DNA of 33,480 nucleotides from Candidatus Sericytochromatia bacterium (GTDB lineage: Bacteria; Cyanobacteriota; Sericytochromatia; UBA7694; JACMQJ01), in assembly GCA_026004035.1 (NCBI GenBank), contig BPII01000028.1, positions 1 through 33,480 on the forward strand, written 5' to 3'. A program made the position numbers and the translations under genes. The notes under the pieces are model-generated. The model was not told the origin of the DNA. It saw only the letters and a program-made list of their open reading frames with translations, and did not search any database. How positions within the stretch are numbered: the stretch's first letter is position 1; each line of letters opens with the position of its first letter. Of this stretch, positions 16,419 through 23,391 are shown piece after piece.

Positions 16419-16949
16419 ATGAATAAAATAATTCTAAATGATATAAATATAGGATTACCAGGAGTAACTTCTTCAATAGCTAATTGTATGATAGAAGCAT
16501 GTATTGTTTCACTTGATGAATATGGTCATAATAATAATTGTATTCTTAAAGTAAAAACAGAAAATGATATAAAAGAATATATTGTAAATTGGGATAAAGA
16601 ATTAACAGAACAGATTAGAAGAAGTTGGAATGATAAAGAAGAAGCTATTGAGTATGGTGCTAGTTGTATAGGTATTTTATTAACATTAAAACTAACTGAT
16701 TATACAATTATTTTAAGATCAGCTAAAAAAACAGGTATAGATTATTGGTTAGGATATGAAAAAGATATTTTAGATTTTAAAGCTAGATTAGAAATATCAG
16801 GTATAGGAAAAGAGAGTAGTAATAATAGTATTGATAAAAGATTAAAAATTAAAGAAGAACAAGTCAAAAAATCAGATAATTCTAATTTGCCTGTATTTAT
16901 AGCAATTTTAGAATTTAGTAAACCTGAAGCGAGGTATTTAAAAAAATGA
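16419..16949 (+). CDS. Uncharacterised cassette protein A (176 aa)
   Basis: No named domain is recognised with certainty. The pattern (GLPGVTSSIANCMIEACIV at the start, EYGASCIGILLTLKLTDYTII in the middle, GIDYWLGYEKD and KARLEISGIG later) recalls an uncharacterised bacterial family found next to a second gene like the one downstream here. That is recollection, not a search. The last codons overlap the next start (ATGA), so the two are co-translated. The cassette lies between the repressor and the late genes, where prophages carry accessory or lysogenic-conversion genes. Confidence 0.6.
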   Translation: MNKIILNDINIGLPGVTSSIANCMIEACIVSLDEYGHNNNCILKVKTENDIKEYIVNWDKELTEQIRRSWNDKEEAIEYGASCIGILLTLKLTDYTIILRSAKKTGIDYWLGYEKDILDFKARLEISGIGKESSNNSIDKRLKIKEEQVKKSDNSNLPVFIAILEFSKPEARYLKK

Positions 16950-18043
16950 TAAGTAAAAATAGAGATTTAAATACTTTTTATGAAAAGCATAATCAAGCAA
17001 TGAATTTGTTTGAAGAATATTTACTTTTAAAAAGAAAAGGAAATGATGATAAAAATTTATTAAAAAAAGCATATGAGTTAGAAAAAGAAGTTGCACTTTC
17101 TTTTAAAAATAGTTATGATAAAGAGCCTACAAGAGCTATATTATTTAAGAGTGCTGCTTCAATAGCTTTTAATGCTGATGAATTAATAGAAGAAGCTGAA
17201 AAAATGTGTGATTATGCTTTAGATGGAAAACCTTTTATAGAAATAAAGAAAGAAGTTGAAAATTTAAAAAAAGAAATTCAAGATAAAAAAAAGGAGATTA
17301 TTAAAAATAATAAACAAACACTTGTAACAGTATTAAAATTTGATAATAATTCAAATGAAATAGAGCTTAATATATTAAGTAAAGTACTTAAAAGTATTGG
17401 TAATTTACTAGATAGTATTAAAGTTAAAAATAAATCATCAACAAAATTAATACTAAATCCTTATAGCTTTAAATCTGGTTCATTCTCTATTGAATATAAA
17501 ATTAATGAATTTACTTTTTTCCCCAATGATGATATATCACTAATGATGAATTTATTAGACACAAAAGATAATAAAGAAAAAATAGCACAAATGTTTAAAA
17601 CAAAGCAAATAAATAATTATATTATAGATACATATATAAATATGTTAAAGGTCTTTGATGAAAGTAAAATTCAATTTAGTGTAAGTTATTTTGTAAATGA
17701 AAATAATTACTTAAAGTCAGAATTAGATAAAAACACAATTAAGAGAATTATTGATTTATTAAATATATATAATTTTGAAGAAAACATTATAGAAGTTCAT
17801 GAAGGTTTTTTTAAAACAATAACAGAAATGTCAAAAAAGAAATTTGATTTTGAAATAAATAAAACAAAAAAAATTATTTCATGTAAAATCTCAAAAGAAT
17901 TAAGTAAATTAGGAAAAGAAAGAGAGCTTGTTTTAGGTAAAATACTATATAAAGCAACTTTTGAAGTTAATAAAAAAAGAAATCAATTTAAAGGTCTAAT
18001 TGAAGAATATACTTTGAAAGACTTTCAAAAAGTTAATAAATGA
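16946..18043 (+). CDS. Uncharacterised cassette protein B (365 aa)
   Basis: The N-terminal part (about 1-115) is helical and repeat-like: KEVALSFKNSYDKEPTRAIL, then FKSAASIAFNADELIEEAEK, then a coiled coil of Lys/Glu/Ile. The middle and C-terminal parts (about 125-365) are mixed alpha/beta, with NPYSFKSGSFSIEYKINEF and a Lys-rich end. The EPTR-x-ILFKSAA segment resembles TPR-like proteins I recall paired with protein A homologues. No catalytic motif is evident. It is coupled by a 4-nt overlap to gene A, and its 3' end faces the ImmA-like gene. Confidence 0.6.
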   Translation: MISKNRDLNTFYEKHNQAMNLFEEYLLLKRKGNDDKNLLKKAYELEKEVALSFKNSYDKEPTRAILFKSAASIAFNADELIEEAEKMCDYALDGKPFIEIKKEVENLKKEIQDKKKEIIKNNKQTLVTVLKFDNNSNEIELNILSKVLKSIGNLLDSIKVKNKSSTKLILNPYSFKSGSFSIEYKINEFTFFPNDDISLMMNLLDTKDNKEKIAQMFKTKQINNYIIDTYINMLKVFDESKIQFSVSYFVNENNYLKSELDKNTIKRIIDLLNIYNFEENIIEVHEGFFKTITEMSKKKFDFEINKTKKIISCKISKELSKLGKERELVLGKILYKATFEVNKKRNQFKGLIEEYTLKDFQKVNK

Positions 18044-18095
18044 GAAGTAGAATAATATAAAATTAATTGCTTAATATCCATAAATATCTGTTATT

Positions 18096-18626
18096 CTAAC
18101 TCTTCCTAATCTTCTGACAAAAAAGTTTAAACTGATAAAATTTGCCAAAATCTTTTTCATAATATTTAGTTAAAGTAAAAAATACAGATTCAGGAGATAC
18201 AAATTTATCAATTTTTCTAATGTTATAAAAAAATAGTTTGTAATTTCTATTAGTTATTACTGTATAAAGATTTTTCCAAAGTTTTTCTCTAAATGTAGGT
18301 GGTATTAAAATACAATTAGAGAAAGTATAAATATATTCTTTAGATTGTAGATTTTCTGGAAGAATAATTTTAGATAATTCTAATAAAATAGACAAAGCCC
18401 AAGTATCATTAAGAGTATTAGAATTTAGTATTATTGTATTGTTTTTTGATGTAGAATAATACTTTTTAATAGGTAAGATTTTTAACTCAATATTTAGCTT
18501 ATAGAGTAAAATTTGAACTTGCTTAAGAGAATTAAAAGAATAAGCTCTTAAATTGTAATGTTCAATAAAGTTAATAGCTGATTTTTCAGGATTAAGCTCA
18601 AATAAAGATTTCTCTAAAGTGATCAT
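18096..18626 (-). CDS. ImmA/IrrE-like protein with lost zinc-binding motif
   Basis: The 176-aa protein follows the ImmA/IrrE layout: an N-terminal helix and strands, then NNTIILNSNTLNDTWALSIL leading into LLELSKIIL where HExxH is expected, then KEYIYTFSNCILIPPTF like the usual E-x-AN-x-FA-x-LLMP-x-F segment. The two His are Leu and Lys, and the third ligand region is altered, so it would be a pseudo-enzyme. ImmA proteases cleave prophage repressors; a dead version might bind without cutting. It is a lone minus-strand gene among rightward genes, with a palindrome AGTATATACT (18632-18641) just before its start. The fold call is by pattern only. Confidence 0.5.
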   Translation of the reverse strand: MITLEKSLFELNPEKSAINFIEHYNLRAYSFNSLKQVQILLYKLNIELKILPIKKYYSTSKNNTIILNSNTLNDTWALSILLELSKIILPENLQSKEYIYTFSNCILIPPTFREKLWKNLYTVITNRNYKLFFYNIRKIDKFVSPESVFFTLTKYYEKDFGKFYQFKLFCQKIRKS

Positions 18627-18662
18627 ACTAAAGTATATACTAAAAAATCATTGTTTTAAATA

Positions 18663-18674
18663 TTGCTTGAATAA
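18663..18674 (+). promoter_or_regulatory. Late promoter-like motif TTGCTTGAATAA
   Basis: TTTAAATATTGCTTGAATAA begins with its core 39 nt before the ATG of the protease/scaffold gene. The same words precede four other late blocks. No clear ribosome site follows, so the transcript leader would be short. Confidence 0.6.
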
Positions 18675-18701
18675 AAAAATAAAGAAAAATATTGTATAAA
18701 T

Positions 18702-19568
18702 ATGGAAATATTTAAAATAAAATTATCAAATTCACAAGAAAATGATAAATACCTAGATTTCAAAGTAATAGCTATAACAGTAGGATATGTAGAAAGAACT
18801 TTTGGAAAATTGTATTTTTCAGAAGAAGTATTAAATAAATATTCTCAAAATTTAAAAGGCAAACCTGTATTAATAGACCATATACCAGAAGTATCAAAAA
18901 TTATAGGAGTAGTAACAAATAGCTATTATGATAAAGATACAAAAGGAATAATAGCAGAATTAAGAATAAGCAAAATAGGTAATGAAAAAATAATAAACTT
19001 ATTGCAATTAGAACCAAGACCAATAACAGATGTTTCCATAGGTGCTTTAATCGCAAAAGAAAAAATGCAAGAAAATGTTTATCAAGTAAATGAAATAGAA
19101 TTTAAAGAGATTTCAATAGTTTTTGAAGGTGCTGATAAAAATGCAAAGATTATTTTAAAGGAGGATAAAATGGAAAAAGAAATTGAAAATTTATCAAAAG
19201 AAAATGCAAAATTACTAAAAGAATTAGAAAATGTAAAATTAGAATTAGAAGTAAGTAGAAAAGAATTAGAAAACTTTAAACAATTAGCTCAAATAGGTAA
19301 AACATACAAAGAACACTTAGAAAAAGAAGCAATAAGACTTGTCAAATTAGTAGAAGGTGATACAAGTCCTTTATTAGCATTATTAGAAAAAGCTGACATT
19401 AATACTCTAAAAGATATTGTAGAACAATACAATATTAAAGCAAAAAAAGAATATATGCCCTCTTCTAAAAAAATAGATGATAATGAACCTTTAACATCAG
19501 AAAAATTATTAAAAATGAACCTCAAAGAATTAATGGAATTAAAAAAACAGTTGCATTTTAAAAATTAA
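18702..19568 (+). CDS. Prohead protease fused to scaffold (Mu gpI-like)
   Basis: The 288-aa protein has an N-terminal serine-type prohead protease (about residues 1-150), with His60 in KPVLIDH and Ser112 in DVSIGAL as likely catalytic residues. A coiled-coil scaffold follows from about 157 (ENLSKENAKLLKELENVKLE onward) and ends LMELKKQLHFKN. The protease cuts the scaffold during head maturation. A strong internal ribosome site and an in-frame ATG at residue 157 suggest that the scaffold part is also made alone, as in lambda C/Nu3 and Mu. A hairpin terminator follows. Confidence 0.87.
   Translation: MEIFKIKLSNSQENDKYLDFKVIAITVGYVERTFGKLYFSEEVLNKYSQNLKGKPVLIDHIPEVSKIIGVVTNSYYDKDTKGIIAELRISKIGNEKIINLLQLEPRPITDVSIGALIAKEKMQENVYQVNEIEFKEISIVFEGADKNAKIILKEDKMEKEIENLSKENAKLLKELENVKLELEVSRKELENFKQLAQIGKTYKEHLEKEAIRLVKLVEGDTSPLLALLEKADINTLKDIVEQYNIKAKKEYMPSSKKIDDNEPLTSEKLLKMNLKELMELKKQLHFKN
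19157..19568 (+). CDS. Nested scaffold protein, internal start at 19170
   Basis: AAAGGAGG (19157-19164) lies 5 nt before an in-frame ATG at 19170, in a gene whose own start has no such site. The product would be the 132-aa coiled-coil scaffold, made in excess over the protease fusion. Nested scaffold genes are established for lambda (Nu3) and Mu (Z within I). Here the ribosome site is seen, while the product is inferred. Confidence 0.65.
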
Positions 19569-19591
19569 TAAAGTATTATACAAAATAACAC

Positions 19592-19638
19592 GCTCACCAC
19601 ACTTTCCTTAAGAACAGTGCAACTATGGTGAGCTTTTT
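19592..19638 (+). terminator. Hairpin terminator between protease and capsid
   Basis: GCTCACCA (19592-19599) pairs perfectly with TGGTGAGC (19626-19633) and is followed by TTTTT. Inside the loop CACT and AGTG can form an inner stem. It would separate the protease/scaffold message from the capsid message, which has its own motif at 19711. Confidence 0.75.
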
Positions 19639-19710
19639 ACATTAGTAAAGTTTTAATTTTTTTCATAAATTTATAGAAATAATATAACAATAAATTCTCC
19701 TTTTAAAATA

Positions 19711-19722
19711 TTGCTTGAATAA
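19711..19722 (+). promoter_or_regulatory. Late promoter-like motif TTGCTTGAATAA
   Basis: AAAATATTGCTTGAATAA lies after the terminator and 63 nt before the capsid ATG, the longest spacing of the set. Here an AAAGGAG ribosome site is present before the start. It presumably drives the capsid-to-tape-measure block. Confidence 0.6.
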
Positions 19723-19773
19723 ATATTGAATATTTTGCTACTTTGAATATAGAGTAATGTAAAGGAGAAATAA

Positions 19774-20422
19774 ATGCCAACAATAACAAGTGTAACAAAT
19801 CCCGACTTATTTCCATTGTATTACGAGAAGAAATTAATAGAATATATAAAAGAGACATTAGTTACAATAAAATATGGACAGAAATATAATTTTCAGTCTC
19901 AAAGTGGAAGGACAGCAAGATTTACTCGTTTTGTTCCATTAACAGTATCAACAACTCCAATAACAGACTTACCTACACCAGCAAGTGGAGCTTCAATAAG
20001 TTCGCAATATGTAGAAGCTACTATAAATGAGTATGGTAACTATATAGATTTAGATGAGTTTTCAGACATAACAGCATTTACACCACTTTTAGATGTATCA
20101 ACAGATTTACTTTCATATAATGCACAACAGACATTAGACAAAGTAGGAATGAATGAAATAACTAATGGGACAAATGTAATATATTCTGGTGGAGTAACAT
20201 CAAGAGGAGCTTTAGATGGAACGAAATTAATAACACAAACAGATATTAGAAAAGCAGTAAATTTATTACAAAGACAGAATATACAACCATATGAAGATGG
20301 TTATTATGTATGTTTTATACATCCTGATAAATTATTGAATTTATTCACAGATGCAAATTTAATAACATTAGCTACTGCTAAATTAGATATGTTTGAGAAA
20401 GGAGTAGTAGCTCAAGAAAGTT
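19774..20422 (+). pseudogene. Major capsid protein (N4-gp56 family), truncated by IS
   Basis: The surviving 215 or so residues match N4-gp56-type capsid proteins: YGQKYNFQSQSGRTARFTRF, then a PITDLPTPASG region, NEYGNYIDLDEFSD, and YYVCFIHPDKLLNLF. Family members continue for roughly 80 or more residues, but here the frame runs into an IS256-family element and stops after SCV within its inverted repeat. The 3' part is not found beyond the element, so it was lost. Without an intact capsid protein no head can form unless a copy exists elsewhere. AAAGGAG precedes the start. Confidence 0.88.
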
Positions 20423-21697
20423 GTGTCTAGGAGTAAAACCTCAAATTAAAAATTTGCTTAAGTTCATAAATATGATTTTTAATATGAGGTATAGAATTAA
20501 ACTTCCACTTATTATTCATTTTTTCAATAAATAAAAAGAAAGAAATTTCTAAACAATCAACACTCTGGAAATATCCAGATTTTCTATATCTAATTCTTTC
20601 AAAACCTGAATTGACAGATTCAACAGGATTAGTTGTATATATATGCTTTTGTATTTCCTTAGGAAAATTCAAAAAACAAATATATTCATCTATTTTAGAA
20701 TCTAAACTTTTAATAAAGTCTGGATACTTGTCTGAATATTTATAGATAATTTCCTCTTTAAATAAATTGAAAGCTTTTTCAAATGAATTAGATGTTTTTA
20801 TTTGAGTTAAAATTTCAATAATATTTTTACAATCTTGTTTAGAAGTATTTCTGAAAATACTTCTTTGTAAATGAACAAAACATTTCTGTATATAACAATC
20901 AGGGAAAAATGTTTTAATAGCATCTGATATACCGCTAAAATCATCACAAATAAAAACAAGAACTCTTTTTAAACCTCTTGTTATTAAATCTTGAAATATA
21001 CTTTTCCAAGTATCTTTATTCTCTTTACCAAATACATTGTAAAAACCTATTATTTTTTTATTTGCATTATAGTCTATTCCTACTAATGTATATACAGCAC
21101 ATTGTTTTACTTTCCCATCTTTTAAATCTTTTACACTTGTATTATATGCATCTATATATACAAAAAAGTATTTATCTTCTAATTCTGTTAATTTAAAGTC
21201 TTTTATCTTTATTTTTATACTCTCATATATTTCTTCAACAGCTTTTTCAGAATAATTTAAACCCTTAATTCTTAATTTTGCTATTACTTCTGCTTGACTA
21301 TCTCCGCTTGTTATTAAACTTTTTATTAATTCTTCAAATGTTGCATCATATCTTGTATATTTATCTGGCAATACTTTAGGTCTAAATTCTCCTTCTCTTG
21401 TTCTTGGAACATTTATATTTATTTTTCCTAATGATGTTTGTATCTCTCTATCATAGAATCCATTACCCTTATCAAACATATTATTTGAAAGGTATATTTC
21501 TCTCTCTTTATACATTATTTCTTCTAAAATTTTTGATACTATATCTGACAAAAAGTTCTTTTCTTTTAATGAAAAAATATCATATTCTTTATTTATTATC
21601 TCCATTATATTTTCTTTACTATAACTTTCTCTCATTTTTTTCTCCTTTTTAAATTTAATAAAATTATATTTTATTTGTATTTTTACTCCAGACACAA
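20421..21697 (-). mobile_element. IS256-family insertion sequence
   Basis: The left end TTGTGTCTAGGAGTAAAA and the inverted right end TTGTGTCTGGAGTAAAA differ by one extra base, giving an element of about 1.28 kb with one transposase gene opposite to the capsid. IS256 elements normally duplicate 8-9 bp. The flanks here (CAAGAAAG on the left, GCTTTTAT on the right) do not match, so the insertion was followed by an adjacent deletion, or it formed by recombination between two copies. Confidence 0.85.
20427..21635 (-). CDS. IS256-family transposase (Mutator type)
   Basis: The 402-aa protein carries the Transposase_mut signature: first Asp in VYIDAY (162), second in CDDFSG (231/232), then C-x2-H-x2-R at 252-258, and Glu339 in TNPVESVN followed by RIRYRKSGYF. 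I choose the ATG at 21635, preceded by AAAAAGGAG; a longer frame runs back to 21695 through the inverted repeat. The stop codon lies in the other inverted repeat. All catalytic residues are present, so the element may be active. Confidence 0.93.
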   Translation of the reverse strand: MRESYSKENIMEIINKEYDIFSLKEKNFLSDIVSKILEEIMYKEREIYLSNNMFDKGNGFYDREIQTSLGKININVPRTREGEFRPKVLPDKYTRYDATFEELIKSLITSGDSQAEVIAKLRIKGLNYSEKAVEEIYESIKIKIKDFKLTELEDKYFFVYIDAYNTSVKDLKDGKVKQCAVYTLVGIDYNANKKIIGFYNVFGKENKDTWKSIFQDLITRGLKRVLVFICDDFSGISDAIKTFFPDCYIQKCFVHLQRSIFRNTSKQDCKNIIEILTQIKTSNSFEKAFNLFKEEIIYKYSDKYPDFIKSLDSKIDEYICFLNFPKEIQKHIYTTNPVESVNSGFERIRYRKSGYFQSVDCLEISFFLFIEKMNNKWKFNSIPHIKNHIYELKQIFNLRFYS

Positions 21698-21724
21698 GCT
21701 TTTATTACTTACTCCCTTGCGTAA

Positions 21725-21784
21725 CTTCAGTTAATAAATGCTGGATATGCCAAAGAAATAGAAGAAAAAAAGAGTAAAAAATGA
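21725..21784 (+). pseudogene. 3' remnant of a small head gene lost next to the IS
   Basis: Just after the element an open end reads LINAGYAKEIEEKKSKK and stops at TGA overlapping the next ATG. This is the typical ending of small Mu-type head proteins that follow the capsid gene, and it resembles the end of the 60-aa protein at 23199. Its start is missing and TAA at 21722-21724 precedes it in frame. The 27 bp between the IS end and this point cannot be assigned. Confidence 0.5.
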
Positions 21785-22098
21785 TAACAGTAAATGATGT
21801 AAAAGAATTTATTGATACAGCTTCAAGTGATTTTAATGATAGTCAAATACAAAATTGTATTGATATAGCTTTATTAAGATTTGAACAAATAAAACAAAAT
21901 CCACCACAAAATAATATCATAGATAAGAAAATACTTGTATTATTAGCTGTTTCAGAACTTGCAAATTCTGTAAATTTGTATTGGAAAGGACAAGAAAAAA
22001 CAAATATCATAAAAACAAAAGATGTAATTGCTGAAGTAGAAAGACTATTGAAAGTTCCTAATAGTATTCCTATTGGATTTATTAATATTGAGGTTTAA
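21781..22098 (+). CDS. Head-tail connector-like protein (Mu gp36 / DUF1320 position)
   Basis: The 105-aa protein starts with VNDVKEFIDTASSDFNDSQIQNCIDIALLRF, the all-helical opening of gp6/gp36-like connector or head-completion proteins. It sits after the capsid remnant and before the gpG-like gene, as in Mu. No ribosome site is visible; translation may be coupled to the truncated upstream gene (ATGA overlap), so loss of that gene may also lower its expression. Confidence 0.65.
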   Translation: MITVNDVKEFIDTASSDFNDSQIQNCIDIALLRFEQIKQNPPQNNIIDKKILVLLAVSELANSVNLYWKGQEKTNIIKTKDVIAEVERLLKVPNSIPIGFINIEV

Positions 22099-22503
22099 AT
22101 GGATATAACTCATTTAACTGATCATATAGATAATAGTATAAAAGAAGCTGTATCAAAAACAGCATTTTACTTTGAAAGTGAGCTTTCAAGAGTTTTTCAG
22201 ACAGAAGGTAGAAGTTTAGATATTAATTGGGCTGATTACAAAAATCCTGATTATTTTCAAGAAAAAGTATCAAAAGGATTTTCAGAGAAAAAACTACATA
22301 AGACTACATCATTAGCACAATCATTTTCACATACTTTAGATGGATACAAAGCACAAATTGGAACTCCTGTAAAATATGCACAATTTCATGAATTTGGAAC
22401 TTCTAAATTTGTGTCAAGACCATTTTTTAAACCAGTTTTAGATCATGTTATTAATGAAAATATTTTTTCTAGATTTTTAAAGGAGGCTTTAGAAAATGGA
22501 TAG
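22099..22503 (+). CDS. Tail completion/virion morphogenesis protein (Mu gpG / HK97 gp10-like)
   Basis: The 134-aa protein shows an N-terminal helix, a TTSLAQSFSHTL segment and the motif YAQFHEFGTSKFVSRPFFKPVL (about residues 95-116), of which HEFGT followed by RPFF-x-P is diagnostic of this family. It joins the head connector to the tail. It follows the connector gene directly. Confidence 0.82.
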   Translation: MDITHLTDHIDNSIKEAVSKTAFYFESELSRVFQTEGRSLDINWADYKNPDYFQEKVSKGFSEKKLHKTTSLAQSFSHTLDGYKAQIGTPVKYAQFHEFGTSKFVSRPFFKPVLDHVINENIFSRFLKEALENG

Positions 22504-22718
22504 AAGAAGATTTTTTGAATTAAATCTTTTAATTTTGAATATCCTTTTTGATGAAAGATTTAATAAAAAAAGTTCATTTAGATATGGAATTTCTTTACAA
22601 GCAATTACCAGAATTTGATAAAAATGAGATTGATTTTTGTTTAAGTTATTTACAAGAAAAGAGCTTTATTGTAAATAACCAAATAAGTGCTTTAGGTATA
22701 GAGTATATTGCGAGTTAG
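22496..22718 (+). pseudogene. Small head/tail gene with +1 frameshift at an A7 run
   Basis: The gene starts after AAAGGAGG with MDRRRFFELNLLILNILFDE. At seven A residues (22565-22571) the frame breaks and soon stops. In the +1 phase it continues as VHLDMEFLYKQLPEFDKNEI and onward to GIEYIAS with TAG at 22716-22718, filling the gap exactly up to the next gene. The intact product would be about 73 aa of unknown function. One A less restores it, so this may be a mutation, a homopolymer sequencing error, or a site of transcriptional slippage. Confidence 0.7.
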
Positions 22719-22721
22719 GTT

Positions 22722-23198
22722 ATGTTACAACAATTAGAAGATAGTATATTACAAATATTACAAGATAATAATATTGATACTTTAGCTTGGTCAGGTAAAG
22801 CTGAAGAACTGTTTTTAATACCAAAGAAATTACCAGCTGTAAGGTATATATTAGAAAATGTAGATTTCAAAGAACAATTAAGTTTAAATCATTATACTGT
22901 AAATGCAAGATTTTCTTTACTTGTATTTTTTAGAAGTTTAAAAGAAAAAGGACAAGGTGCATATTCATTAGTAGAGAATATTATTAATAGTTTATGCACT
23001 ACATTACCTTTTGGTTTTAGTCTATCTTTGATAAGTATTGATTTACTATACCATCAAAGTTCTGAATTTTGTTATCAGATAAAATTCAATGCTAATGGTA
23101 AATACATTATTTCTATACCAGAAGAAGAATTAGTAAGAAGGATTACAACTTATCAAGGCGATGAAGTTATTTCTGATGTTTTTTCAATAGGGGGATAA
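22722..23198 (+). CDS. Gp37-family tail protein (Mu gp37 / DUF1834-like)
   Basis: The 158-aa protein starts with LEDSILQIL, has LPAVRYILE near residue 39 and a LLVFFRS strand. It ends with an alpha/beta fold in which GAYSLVENIINSL precedes paired strands. This fits the gp37-like protein that lies before the sheath genes of Mu-like phages, probably a tail terminator. Confidence 0.7.
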   Translation: MLQQLEDSILQILQDNNIDTLAWSGKAEELFLIPKKLPAVRYILENVDFKEQLSLNHYTVNARFSLLVFFRSLKEKGQGAYSLVENIINSLCTTLPFGFSLSLISIDLLYHQSSEFCYQIKFNANGKYIISIPEEELVRRITTYQGDEVISDVFSIGG

Positions 23199-23381
23199 AT
23201 GAAGAAATTTATTGTTAAAATGACTTTTCCTACGGCTTTAGAATTTGATAATAATACATATTATCTTTTTCCAAATAGAGAGATTGAATTACCTGATAAT
23301 GAGATTATACAGACATATATACAATTAGGTTACATTCAAGAAATTGAAGAAAAAAAGAAAAAAATAGAAGTTAAAAATTAA
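23199..23381 (+). CDS. Small protein before the sheath gene (Mu gp38 position)
   Basis: This 60-aa protein is a short beta protein with IVKMTFPTALEFDNNTYYLF and ends QLGYIQEIEEKKKKIEVKN. Its location directly before the sheath gene matches Mu gp38 (DUF2635). Sequence similarity to that family is only suggested. A GGGG tract lies just before its ATG. Confidence 0.6.
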   Translation: MKKFIVKMTFPTALEFDNNTYYLFPNREIELPDNEIIQTYIQLGYIQEIEEKKKKIEVKN

Positions 23382-23391
23382 GGAGGATATT

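Noticed and set aside
16419..18043. Use of a code where UGA encodes Trp
   Set aside because: UGG is used for Trp throughout, and UGA ends both cassette genes cleanly with normal overlap or spacing to the next element.
18064..18074. ATTGCTTAATA as a seventh late motif
   Set aside because: It lies between convergent genes, matches only partly, and has no rightward gene start at the usual distance.
19548..19560. CAGTTGCATTTTA as an internal copy of the end motif
   Set aside because: It encodes the QLHF end of the scaffold protein and lacks the AGTGGAATA half, so chance is the simpler explanation.
20413..21705. Target site duplication around the IS256-type element
   Set aside because: Eight-base flanks were compared for both possible ends of the inverted repeat, and neither pair matches.
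21698..21724. Capsid C-terminus after the IS
   Set aside because: The short stretch reads KLLLLTPLRNFS then stops in one phase and has no resemblance to the capsid family. It is too short to assign.
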